Below, in pieces: positions 13,101 to 20,494 of a stretch of DNA of 64,000 nt. A model generated the notes under the pieces. The model was not told where the DNA came from, ran no database searches, and saw only the letters and a list, made by a program, of their open reading frames with translations. The stretch lies in NCBI GenBank assembly GCA_030142905.1, contig JASJOG010000012.1:3419501-3483500 (forward strand). Reading direction: 5' to 3'. Positions within the stretch are counted from its first letter, which is position 1. Each line of letters starts with the position of its first letter. The translations under genes and the position numbers were made by a program. Source of the DNA: Heliopora coerulea. Lineage: Eukaryota; Cnidaria; Anthozoa; Scleralcyonacea; Helioporidae.

Positions 13101-16100
13101 TTTCAATTGTTTTCTTTTTCTTTCTTCACTTGGCTTACTTACTGGCGTAAAATACAAAGGTTAGTTAGACTGGCACACTGTAATAGCCATAGAACATACC
13201 CTTACGATGGTGCTCAAATGGTGCTGATTTCCTCGACGCTTTTACGTCAATTGCATCCCTGTATAAGATCACTCCTACTACACTAGTTGTATACTACAGT
13301 GTAAGGTCACTCCTACAACACTACAAGTTAGCACAAAATATTCTATCACATTTGCTTGTCTAACCGTAGCTTTTATTCCGTTAGATATGGAATAGTGTTA
13401 CTGGAGAACCTCACGGATCCCTAGAGATCAACACTGCTGTGTTGTCATTCGCTGTATCATTGGTCGGAGATAAAATTGCCGCAGCTCTATCGGATGCAAC
13501 CATCCAGGTAACAAAGTTTATAATTGTCGAAGGGAAATTTCGAGTGCCAGAATAGTATATTTTTAGATCCAACTGCAACCAGTCGGAAAAAATGCAACAC
13601 TGAGATACACTGCACCAGATTTACACGGTAGATGCAGGTAGGTTAATCTTTGTGTTATTGAAGTGTCGAATATTTTGAGATAACACTGTATTTACCAAAG
13701 GCGAGGAGTTTTACACAAAGAAGAGTCTTTCAAGTTAATGGCGATTTTTAGACGTTTTTACGGAATATCTGAGCCGTCCAGCCAGCATGCTCCTCTACTG
13801 ACACTTGTAAATCACTTGATACCTTGCTTATTATTCTTCCAGTTGTGGGATATCACGAACAAAAAATGCATCAATACTTATAACGGCCATAAGAGCTGGG
13901 TTCATGCTGTGGATTTTTCGCCAGATGCCTCCCAACTTGTCAGTGGTTCTGCCGATGAGACTGTAAAGGTAATGTCCATTATTTTGCCAAATGATATCAG
14001 CCAGCCGAGTCAGGCGGAAAACATAATCTTGTTATAATAATGATAACCCGGTAAATAACTCTTAACAAAACCATAATGGGGACACAATATGTTCTAATAT
14101 TGCTATCTCGTTGCTATTTGTAAATAATTCATCCTATCCTAAAGAGGTTGCTTGTTCAATAACGAAACTTCAATATTGAAAATTTTAAAGTAGTATGTCT
14201 CCATCATGGGTTTCTTAAAAATTATTAACTGAGCTATCATATTCATAACAACGATGAAATGAACCAACCCAGAACTGCCTTGCATAAGTAACTTGCATGA
14301 CGATTTTTGACACGAATTTGTTCCACATGTGCATTATCTAGGTTAATATATCTCTGCTGCCTGTCAGTATTCAACCCTTACGCCCCTTTATCTTAGGTTT
14401 GGCCTGTCGACACGACTGCATATGCCAAAAGAGTGAAACTGAAGAAGTTGTTTGATGCGTTCTTTGGGGACAAAGACATAACTATTGCGATTGCTGACAG
14501 TCAGAATCGACTAAAGGTGTTCCCTTTGTTTATTGATACATTTGTTTATTGGCCTTTGTTGTGCTACTTTCGCAATTTTGCTTAATTATTGATCATAACT
14601 TTAGCAATAGGAAGTTTGTATTATTATTTTATTTTTTATTTCATTTTTTATTTTTTGTTTCACTTCACTTCACTACACTTCGCTAGACGTTACTTCCCCT
14701 TTCTTACAGTTCATTTGCTGTCCTTCAGTTCACGTTCCTTTACGTCACTCAACTTCATTTTATTTCTCTTTACTTTGCTTTACGTCGCTTTATTTCGCTT
14801 TCCTTAGCGTTACTCCATCCTACTCAATTCAACTTCTCTCCACTTTGCTCGCGTCATTCGACTCTATTTTATATCTATTCTGCTCTAGCCTCTGGTCAGG
14901 TCTGTTTTGTTATGTTCTGTTCTCTTAGTTGTAGAGAAAAAACATTATTTTTGTTTGATGATTTTATAATGCAGATATTCAAAGGACTTAGTGGTAGAGA
15001 AATGAGTGCGAGTGAACCACAACCAAGCAAGTTAACGTGTTGTATCTTTTCACTAAATGGAAGCTGCGTTGGTATCGGTCTGGAATCAGGTGAAGTCAAG
15101 GTGAGATTGGTCGCGATGACTTGCCGTTGATTGGCTGGTGGTCGGGTTTCTGGGTTGGTTTGGTTGAATGATGAATGGGGGGTTGGAAGGTTGGATGGTG
15201 GGTTAATCGGTTGGTCTGCTGGTCTCAGGATTGGCTCGTTGGTTGTTGGGTGTGTGAATTGGGTTGATTGGTCAGTTGGTCCTTTAGTTGTTTGATTAAC
15301 CAATTGAATGGATTAGTTACGTATGATTTGGTTGGTTGGTTGGTTTGTTGGTTGGTTGGTTTGTTGGTTGGTTGGTTTGTTGGTTGGTTGATGTTTGGAT
15401 AGTTTGTTAGTTGGTAAGTTAGCTGGATAGTTGGTTAGTTAGTCAGCTGACTGCTTGATTGATTAATTGATTGATTGGATTTGTTCTATTTTGCAGGTTC
15501 TTGCAGTTGAAACTTGTCAACCGGTTGTAAAGCTTGATGGCCATGAGGCAAAAGTTTATTCACTAACTTACAACAAATCAGGCACAGCGTTGTTGTCTTG
15601 TTCTGAAGACAAGTCTTTCATGGTAAATAATACAATTTAATGATATTTCTGTGGCAAAAAATTGCGGCGAATTTCGTTAAAATGAGATGCGAAAGAGTAG
15701 GTGAGTGGAGTGAATGAGTTAGTGGACTGAGGGGTAGTCCGAATTATATCGATTTTTATGCAATTTTACACAAATTTGCGGAGGAGTTTACTATTGTGCA
15801 GATGCACTGTTAAGGATTATACTTGATTCTCTTCTCATCAGCAGGTAGTTAGTGTCAAGTAACTGAGTTTGTTCAAAACTGCTCACAGTTTTACCCTGTC
15901 ATTTTTTATTTTTAGACGTGGGATGCTGAGTCTGGACAACCATTATTACCAAAAGAAGCCAGACATTCGGATGCTGTAACTGTGGGACTTTTTTTTGACC
16001 AGGATAAACGCATCGCCACATCGTCGAAAGACGGAACTGCTAAGGTACTGAAGAAATTTTCAAAGTTAGGAAAGTATAAAGTTTCTAGAGATAACTCTTT

Positions 16101-19100
16101 TTATTCAACCTTATTTTTCGCTTACGCAGTATCCTATTTTTTATGTGTATGTTTGTTTGCTTTGAATGATGCCGTTATTATTCTTTACACTTCTTATTCA
16201 AATCAGTAATATCCTCTGTTAGCATATATCTCGCAGGTGAATAGTGGTTTTCGCGCAACCTGATTACTTCCTCTATCTTGGAATATCCTGGACTATTCAC
16301 CTCCGAGCAAAACAAGATGGCGTCCAGTTTTGTTTAAGTTATGAAAGACGAACTTTTTTATGATAAACGAAGTCGCCGTGCTAGACAGTACCAAAAAAGC
16401 CACAAAATAAGGCAAAAGTATCCAAACCTTTGTATATCTTTTACTTCTTATCGATTAATGCACTTCGGATGGGTTCAAAATATTTTGTTTACAAATGATG
16501 AGTGGGCGACAAGCCGACTGAGTTCGGTAAAATTATTTTAAAAATTTGAAACAAAAATATGTGAAAACAATTTTGCGAGGTATATGCTAAAACAATTATT
16601 CACCTCAGTGTCGGTGAATAGTGCAGATATTTACCTCGTAGCTTCGCGGTTTGGTAAATATCTACCATTATTCATCTCCACTTCGACGAGTAATTGTCAA
16701 TTATTGTTCATATGATTAGTCGGAAACTTTGTTCTGTTACTGCTAATGGCTTTTAACACTCTACAAAGAACCAGGAGGCGAGCCACAGATTTAGCCGCTA
16801 AGAAAGAAATTTCTCATAGCAACACTGCCTTTCTAGCTAGTAAACTATATCTGTCATCCTCTTTGTGTCTGGTAGCCACCCTCAAGGACCCTTTGATTTC
16901 CCTGTGCAGGTCTGGGATTCAGCATCTGGCCAACTCCTGTTTACATGCGACCATCACAGCAACGAGTGGGTTCTGACATGTGCCGTTTCACCAGATAACA
17001 AGAAGTTGATCACCGGATCTGTTGACAGTGAAGTGAAGGTAGGGAAATTGGTAAGAATGTAGAATAGTGGAGCAAGAAGTGCACGGGAACAGATCTAAAC
17101 AATGTCTTTAACACCTGGTATAGCTAAAGCCTCGTTCACACGTTTGGACATAATCATAATCTGAACGAGATGCGCAAGCCCAATTAGTACTTCATGGTCA
17201 ACTGAACTCTTTGTACGGTGTACTCCCCAAGTACAAATGAGTGAAGTGAAGTGAAATAACATAAAGTAAAATAAAGTAAAGTAAAATAAGATAAAGTAAA
17301 GTAATGTAATGTAGAGTAAAGTAAAGTGAAATAAATTGTCTTTTTATGTATACTGGTAACCCTGTCAGCTAGGTAGGCTGTTCTCTCCAGAGGTCCAGTA
17401 AGGGCCACCCCCTCATTGGTCCAGTGTTTCTGCTGGAGGAAATGTGAATGTGAATACCAGGAGAAAAACTGTGATGCTCGGTACAGTCAAACTGGACAAC
17501 ACTCTTCTCTCAAGGTAACTTTAATCAGATAACTTCGCGGATTTGGAATTGAACCCTAGACTCAGTAGTGAGAGACAGGTGCACTATCACCGTTCCACCA
17601 GCACCCCACAACCGTGAAGTAGTTACTACGTTAGCATACATCATGCAAATTATGACTATGTCAAACATGTGTACCAGGCTTTAGGATATGATCATACCAG
17701 TCTGTTGGGTGAGTGAGAGTACTTGACGAATGTGGAAGTACTATATTTCTCACCAAAAAGTTAAATATTTTTCCGAAACAAATCGCTTGAAGTCGTAAAT
17801 TGTAGTGTAAAATAGAGATTTAACCCTTTCCCTGAAAGGTGTCTCCCCTTGACAAATAATATCATCTCACGTTAATCAGAATAAAATAATGGGAGACCAA
17901 CCACACTTAGAAAGAGTTAATATAAAGAGAAAATGTCATGATTAACCAAAATGTTACTCTGAGGATGATTCTGAAATTGCTTTGATATTTCAAGCAAGTT
18001 TAAACCGGTTTAAGTCAAATGAATACGATGATGAGAAGAATAATTAATCACCCATTTCGTACGGTTTTTTTGGGTTTTTTTGCTTCTTAGGTATGGGATG
18101 CTGTGTCAGGGGAACAACTTTTCAAAATTTCTTCCCACGCTGATTGCATTCGGTCTTTGTCCATTTGTGACGACAATCGAGTATTTGCAACTGGAAGTGA
18201 CGATGGAACTGTTGTGGTACGAGTCCAATAATTTAATGTGTAGACATTCGCACTGATGATAGAAAAGAAAACAAGAGAACTGAAGAAAATAGAGAAATAA
18301 ATGAAAATATATAGGAATGTAAATAGGAAAAAAAGGGAGAGAAAAGACGGGAAGGGAAAGAGAAAGGAGTGAGGAGAAGAGGTAGGAAAAGAGTAGAAAG
18401 GTAGAGAAGCTTACTTTAGAAAGAAGGAGAGAAGGCCATGAGACAGGAGTAGGGAAGAGCGATGAAGGATAGGGATCGGAGGTGGAGGGGTTGTATGTTA
18501 TCATATAGTAGGATTGGGTAGGGTAGGGTCGGATCGAATAGAGTGGGATGGGATAGGTAGCATGGGTAGGTGGGAAAAGAAAGGAAAGGAAGAGAAAGAG
18601 AAAGGAAACGATAGGGAAGGGAAGGGAAAGAAAGGGGAGGGAAGATGTGTAGTGTAGAGTTGATTAGATTAGAGTTGGGTAGAGAGAGAGAGTAAGAATA
18701 ATGGTAAGATTAAGCGTAAGAGTAAAAGTTACTGTAAGAGTAAGAATGAAAGTTATTGTAAGAGTAATCGTAAGACTAAAATTAAGAGTAAGAGTAAAAG
18801 TTACAGTAAGAGTAAGAGTAAGAGTAAGGGTAAGAGTTACAGTAAGAGTAAGAGTTACCGTAAGATTAAGGGTTACAGTAAAAGTAAGAGTTACAGTAAT
18901 AGTAAGAGTAACAGTTACTGTAAGAATAGCAGTAAACGTTATAATAAGAGTAACAGTAACAGTAAGGGTAGAATAAGTGTAAGAGTAGAATAAGAGCGAG
19001 AGTAAGAGTAAAGTCGAGTAATGGAATGGGGTAGCCAGGAATAGAGAGGATTAAACTGGGGTTAAGTAGAGTTAAGTAGGGTTGGGCTAGGAAAGTATGG

Positions 19101-20494
19101 GTTAGGGTTACCGCTGCTTAATCTTTAGAGCTTAATTTAAAATGCCCTTTCTTTATCTCTCTTGTCAGATTTCAAGTCTGGATGACGGTAAAGAGATAGC
19201 GCCTTGCACGTCCCATGTTGGGGCTTGGGTCACTGACATGATTTTTTCCAAGAACGTTTGCCAGCTGGTTACTGTCAGTAACAATATTCAGGTAGACGTT
19301 TGTATAACGCCTGGTTTAATACACCGATCCAGAGTATTGGTTGGTTCTCAGTTTCGTCATGGCCAATACTTTACATGGTCAATTCCAATTTATCTAATTC
19401 TCACCAATCATCGTAGTCTTAAACCTGATCTTTCTTTTTGAATCTTACGGTTGCGATTACTATTACAGTTCTAATCCTTGTCACCTTTCATCCTTTTAGT
19501 GTTGTTTTGTTTACTTTTTCCTCGAGGTCCTCATCTTCTACCTTTTCTTTTCCTCTTTTTCCTTAGTTCCTTTTCGGCCTTGTTCTTTCATGAACCTGTT
19601 TATTTGTCTGCCTCCCTTCACAGAATTGTCCATGATCCTGTCGTCATCCACCTCCCGGTAAATGCCTCTTTCTGTCTCTGGATGTACTTACCCTAACATT
19701 GTTCCTGTCCGTTCCCTGTCCCTGTCACTCTCCCCATATTTGTTCTTGACGATGAAACGATCCCAGACGTTATCATCGTCCATGTCGATGTCTCCTATTC
19801 TGTACCCGTAGCTGTCCAGTTGCCATCGCTGTCCATGTCACCCGACCGTCGCCTTCCCTGTCCTTTGTTGTAACGTTAACTCTTCTTGTCACTTCTGTTT
19901 CTGTCCCTGTCTCTGTCCCTGTCCCTGCCTCTGTTCCTATTCCATATCCCTGTCCCAGTTCATGCCCCTATTCGATTTCCCTACCCATGTTCCTGTTTCT
20001 GTCCATGTTCTTGCCCCTGATACAATTAAAGTCTGTCTCTCAGTCCCCGTCCCTGTCCCTGTCCTTGTCGTATTTTCCTTCCACGTTGCCCAGATCGTAT
20101 CTTTGACTTTCTTCTGCAGAGGAACGTTGCAGAGTGCGGTTGAAAATCTGACTTTCAATTTACTTTTCCGTAACTCTCGTCGCGACGTAAGATTTATTTA
20201 CATTTGTATCACTAGTCAAGGCCGTCACCTAAATATTTGCTTCTTTTTAGGTTACTTCAAAATGAATTTTTTTCTAAAATTCACTTGTTTGCTTAAAAAC
20301 TGAAACACTGACTTATTAAAGTTAAAATAATGAACAATTTTCTGTTTCAGTGGCACAAAGTGGACGGAACGTTACTTCAACGATTTAGCATCAAAGGAAG
20401 CTACTTACGTCACGTAAAATGTTCCTCCGATTTCACTACGTTCATAACAGTCGATAACGTTGGGGTTTTGTACATCCTGAAGGTGATCTCATAG
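235..20494 (+). CDS. APAF1: Apaf-1-like apoptosome adaptor (NB-ARC + 15 WD40), 19 exons, 5'-partial
   Basis: Homologue of apoptotic protease-activating factor 1, the cytosolic ATPase that in animals binds cytochrome c through its WD40 propellers and recruits caspases through a CARD. What is seen: a GGVPQR lead-in typical of Apaf-1 before the NB-ARC, Walker A GMAGCGKT (about 366-389), Walker B LLVLDDLW (about 612-635), sensor TTRD, a winged-helix segment ending LLWDMEKEEVEDL across the first junction, a helical domain, then 15 WD40 repeats. Exons sum to 3,383 nt, giving about 1,126 residues plus a split first codon, close to vertebrate Apaf-1 minus its CARD. Joined exons: 235-1121, 2206-2401, 4790-4986, 6465-6655, 7236-7365, 9012-9137, 10274-10408, 11623-11748, 12526-12648, 13385-13507, 13843-13968, 14397-14516, 14975-15100, 15497-15622, 15916-16044, 16910-17038, 18091-18216, 19169-19291, 20351-20494. 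All phases match. Whether a CARD is present and whether cytochrome c is the ligand cannot be judged here. The ATPase and propeller are intact, so a live gene is likely. Confidence 0.95.
1156..1250. repeat. (TTTA)n microsatellite
   Basis: A TTTA array with CTAT interruptions just downstream of the NB-ARC exon donor. It stretches the open frame of that exon into the intron artificially. Confidence 0.9.
2206..2401 (+). CDS. APAF1: Apaf-1-like exon: winged-helix domain
   Basis: Starts [17 protein letters not shown], which continues the WDME of the previous exon as in Apaf-1. It also contains the [13 protein letters not shown] segment expected for the winged helix. Acceptor ACATAG ends at 2205. 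The donor GTTCGT at 2402 is weak, but it is required by phase, leaving one base (G) that joins GA of the next exon. Confidence 0.88.
3175..4024. mobile_element. Foldback MITE copy A, interrupted by copy B
   Basis: Outer copy of a palindromic MITE. Its left arm runs 3175-3257 (starts CACCTTTTGCTG) and it resumes at 3686-4024 (ends AGCAAAAGATG). The sequence breaks exactly at a TA where copy B sits. The two pieces together match the order of the intact copy at 5245-5670. The outer left flank no longer shows a clean TA. No coding capacity. Confidence 0.85.
3258..3683. mobile_element. Foldback MITE copy B, nested in copy A
   Basis: A 426-bp element beginning CACCTTTTGCT and ending AGCAAAAGGTG. 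It is flanked on both sides by TA (3256-3257 and 3684-3685). The two halves are long inverted repeats around a short AT-rich centre near 3465, so the single strand would form one hairpin. The TA duplication suggests Tc1/mariner-type mobilisation. Confidence 0.9.
4790..4986 (+). CDS. APAF1: Apaf-1-like exon: helical domain
   Basis: Encodes [10 protein letters not shown] and [20 protein letters not shown], matching the helical linker between winged helix and propellers in Apaf-1. Acceptor TCTTTAG, donor GTGAGT. It lies between MITE copies in the flanking introns. Confidence 0.9.
5245..5670. mobile_element. Foldback MITE copy C
   Basis: Same family and same 426-bp length as copy B, with TA on both sides (5243-5244 and 5671-5672). 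Lies in the next intron of the Apaf-1-like gene. Near-full-length inverted arms, no ORF of note. Confidence 0.9.
5690..6330. repeat. Dispersed repeat, copy 1 (with an insert)
   Basis: Contains a CATTTGCCTGAGATTTTCGT block, a GAGGTTAATAAGGACTTTGT block and a CCTCCTTAAATTTCATTAA block. The same blocks occur in the same order near 62.85-63.25 kb and, reversed, near 59.0-59.57 kb. About 170 bp near 5790-5960 is not shared and is probably a later insertion. Probably a non-autonomous element; class unknown. Confidence 0.6.
6465..6655 (+). CDS. APAF1: Apaf-1-like exon: pre-propeller linker
   Basis: Encodes [20 protein letters not shown], the linker leading to the first WD40 repeat. Acceptor AATTTAG, donor GTAAGT. 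Ends in phase 2 after TGG TG, so the next exon supplies one base (TGT, Cys). Confidence 0.9.
7236..7365 (+). CDS. APAF1: Apaf-1-like exon: WD40 repeat 1
   Basis: Starts with the single base that completes the split codon, then [17 protein letters not shown] and the blade [20 protein letters not shown]. Acceptor TATATAG, donor GTATAG. The 3' end is phase 0, as are all later junctions. Confidence 0.88.
7399..8390. mobile_element. Pogo/Tc1-like non-autonomous transposon
   Basis: A 992-bp element with TA on both sides (7397-7398, 8391-8392). It starts CAGTGGAACCTGTATATAA, and its right end is the inverse of CAGTAGAACCTGTATATAA. Subterminal repeats contain AAGCGGCCACC or AAGCGGTCACC several times at both ends. 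There is no transposase ORF; the interior carries an antisense exon-like piece (see 7775-8007). The TA duplication and the CAGTRGAACC terminus fit the pogo/Tigger style. Confidence 0.85.
7775..8007 (-). pseudogene. Captured terminal exon of an unknown gene inside the transposon
   Basis: On the minus strand an acceptor (TTTCTAATTTAG) is followed by an open frame of 76 codons and a TGA (complement of 7775-7777). It begins [20 protein letters not shown] and includes [15 protein letters not shown], then ends IIIVCVP. The two leading bases make it a phase-1 exon. The composition is protein-like, with alternating beta-strand-type segments, but I recognise no family. Being wholly inside a TA-flanked element suggests exon capture by the transposon. 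Confidence 0.55.
8408..8579. repeat. Foldback repeat with hammerhead-like motif
   Basis: Inverted arms start ATGGTTGACACTGGCTAGTT and end with its complement. The inner part has GACGTTTCGACC and TTCGAAACGTC. The minus strand of the left arm reads CTGGCGA, A, GACC, loop, GGTC, GAAAC, which is close to a hammerhead ribozyme core. Probably a terminal piece of a Penelope-like element. Confidence 0.6.
8645..8690. repeat. (TTTA)n microsatellite
   Basis: A short TTTA array between the foldback repeat and WD40 exon 2. Confidence 0.85.
9012..9137 (+). CDS. APAF1: Apaf-1-like exon: WD40 repeat 2
   Basis: A 42-codon exon beginning [22 protein letters not shown] dipeptide present; ends SHDKSVK before GTAAAC. 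Confidence 0.92.
9502..9882. mobile_element. hAT-like MITE
   Basis: A 381-bp element with inverted ends of about 30 bp (left begins CATTGAACTCTAAAAAGACT, right is its complement with one mismatch). It is flanked by 8-bp direct repeats GTCCCAAT at 9494-9501 and 9883-9890. An 8-bp duplication and CA terminus are hAT features. No ORF. Lies in an intron. Confidence 0.85.
9890..10273. other. Intron sequence, nothing recognised
   Basis: Spacer between the hAT-like MITE and WD40 exon 3. No repeat structure or coding signal found. Confidence 0.6.
10274..10408 (+). CDS. APAF1: Apaf-1-like exon: WD40 repeat 3
   Basis: A 45-codon exon beginning [20 protein letters not shown] and ending CSGDNTIR before GTAGGT. 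Slightly longer than its neighbours because of an insert in the inner loop (SPTATGKEV). Confidence 0.92.
10409..11622. other. Intron, no feature identified
   Basis: Holds a poly-T/poly-A pair at about 11157-11184 that could fold back. Otherwise no recognisable element. CpG content is ordinary, in contrast to 38-42 kb. Confidence 0.6.
11623..11748 (+). CDS. APAF1: Apaf-1-like exon: WD40 repeat 4
   Basis: A 42-codon exon, [20 protein letters not shown] to SGSHDLTVK, then GTAAAG. Canonical GH and [11 protein letters not shown] features. Confidence 0.93.
11990..12430 (-). pseudogene. Penelope-like element 3' remnant
   Basis: On the minus strand a broken frame ends [19 protein letters not shown], which resembles the end of a Penelope GIY-YIG ORF (EALLIxKxKPxLN type). 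About 200 bases further on is CTGACGATGATGCGAAAC, a hammerhead-like core found at the 3' end of such elements. Upstream frames contain stops. A decayed fragment lying antisense in an Apaf-1 intron. Confidence 0.5.
12526..12648 (+). CDS. APAF1: Apaf-1-like exon: WD40 repeat 5
   Basis: A 41-codon exon, [20 protein letters not shown] to SATCIR. Acceptor TATTGCAG, donor GTAAGA. A degenerate blade (KH in place of GH). Confidence 0.9.
12649..13384. other. Intron, little recognisable
   Basis: Contains a short imperfect duplication near 13265-13320 (GATCACTCCTACTACACT and GGTCACTCCTACAACACT). No coding signal seen. Confidence 0.6.
13385..13507 (+). CDS. APAF1: Apaf-1-like exon: WD40 repeat 6
   Basis: A 41-codon exon beginning [20 protein letters not shown] and ending LSDATIQ before GTAACA. 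A divergent blade without a GH pair. Confidence 0.88.
13843..13968 (+). CDS. APAF1: Apaf-1-like exon: WD40 repeat 7
   Basis: A 42-codon exon, [20 protein letters not shown] to [10 protein letters not shown] very canonical blade. Acceptor CTTCCAG, donor GTAATG. Confidence 0.93.
13969..14396. other. Intron, no feature identified
   Basis: AT-rich, no inverted repeats or ORFs of note. Confidence 0.6.
14397..14516 (+). CDS. APAF1: Apaf-1-like exon: WD40 repeat 8 (divergent)
   Basis: A 40-codon exon starting [20 protein letters not shown] and ending DSQNRLK before GTGTTC. It lacks the GH pair. In position it is near the expected boundary between the two propellers. Confidence 0.87.
14620..14890. 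repeat. Degenerate TTTAC/TTCAC-type simple repeat
   Basis: A strongly pyrimidine-biased run of TTTACTT, CACTTCAC and TTCGCTT blocks filling the intron before WD40 exon 9. Confidence 0.7.
14975..15100 (+). CDS. APAF1: Apaf-1-like exon: WD40 repeat 9
   Basis: A 42-codon exon starting [20 protein letters not shown] and ending GLESGEVK before GTGAGA. Acceptor AATGCAG. A divergent blade. Confidence 0.88.
15125..15480. repeat. (GGTT)n / GTTGGTTGG simple repeat
   Basis: A guanine/thymine-rich array of GGTTGGTT with GTTTGTTG variants. It is purest near 15330-15390 and more diverged on both sides. It creates a spurious Asn/Pro/Thr-rich frame on the minus strand. Confidence 0.85.
15497..15622 (+). 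CDS. APAF1: Apaf-1-like exon: WD40 repeat 10
   Basis: A 42-codon exon, [20 protein letters not shown] to SCSEDKSFM, then GTAAAT. GH pair present. Confidence 0.92.
15916..16044 (+). CDS. APAF1: Apaf-1-like exon: WD40 repeat 11
   Basis: A 43-codon exon, [20 protein letters not shown] to SSKDGTAK. Acceptor TTTTTAG, donor GTACTG. Confidence 0.92.
16230..16720. repeat. Dispersed repeat with ATTCACCTC-type ends
   Basis: Starts near GCAGGTGAATAGTGG and ends near CATTATTCATCTCCACTTCG. An internal GTGAATAGTGCAGATATTTA block sits close to its inverted counterpart GGTAAATATCTACCATTATT. The intervening 200 bases are not palindromic. Probably a non-autonomous DNA element. Confidence 0.5.
16910..17038 (+). 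CDS. APAF1: Apaf-1-like exon: WD40 repeat 12
   Basis: A 43-codon exon, [20 protein letters not shown] to GSVDSEVK. Acceptor CTGTGCAG, donor GTAGGG. Confidence 0.92.
17220..17340. repeat. (AAGTA)n-type simple repeat
   Basis: A purine-rich array of AAGTAAAAT and AAAGTAAAG variants. Confidence 0.8.
17520..17612 (-). repeat. tRNA-derived SINE fragment
   Basis: The minus strand reads TGGTGGAACGGTGATAGTGC (A-box-like) followed by GGGTTCAATTCC (B-box-like) at tRNA spacing, in an otherwise non-tRNA context. The acceptor stem is not conserved, so this is SINE-derived rather than a tRNA gene. Confidence 0.55.
18091..18216 (+). CDS. APAF1: Apaf-1-like exon: WD40 repeat 13
   Basis: A 42-codon exon, [20 protein letters not shown] to TGSDDGTVV. 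Acceptor after a T-rich tract ending CTTCTTAG, donor GTACGA. Confidence 0.92.
18250..18700. repeat. Purine-rich low-complexity tract
   Basis: About 400 bp of G/A-rich sequence (GGGAAGGGAAAG, GAGAGAAAGAC variants) just after WD40 exon 13. Confidence 0.8.
18700..19010. repeat. (AGTAAG)n minisatellite with AGTTAC variants
   Basis: A hexamer array of AGTAAG and AGTTAC units. The hexamer period keeps a frame open, producing a Val/Arg/Thr-rich pseudo-ORF that I reject as coding. Confidence 0.9.
19169..19291 (+). CDS. APAF1: Apaf-1-like exon: WD40 repeat 14
   Basis: A 41-codon exon, [20 protein letters not shown] to SNNIQ. Acceptor CTTGTCAG, donor GTAGAC. Confidence 0.88.
19680..20070. repeat. (CCTGTC/TGTCCC)n pyrimidine-rich tract
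   Basis: Degenerate CCCTGT and CTGTCC units in the last intron. It opposes in strand bias the purine tract of the previous intron. Confidence 0.8.
20351..20494 (+). CDS. APAF1: Apaf-1-like terminal exon: WD40 repeat 15 and stop
   Basis: Acceptor CTGTTTCAG, then [20 protein letters not shown] to YILKVIS and TAG at 20492-20494. It closes the second propeller. Confidence 0.9.
   Translation, partial: WHKVDGTLLQRFSIKGSYLRHVKCSSDFTTFITVDNVGVLYILKVIS

Noticed and set aside
14896..15303. Minus-strand Thr/Pro/Asn-rich ORF
   Set aside because: Reads through the GGTT simple repeat and overlaps WD40 exon 9 antisense.
18701..18976. Val/Arg/Thr repeat ORF
   Set aside because: A product of the AGTAAG hexamer array inside an Apaf-1 intron.
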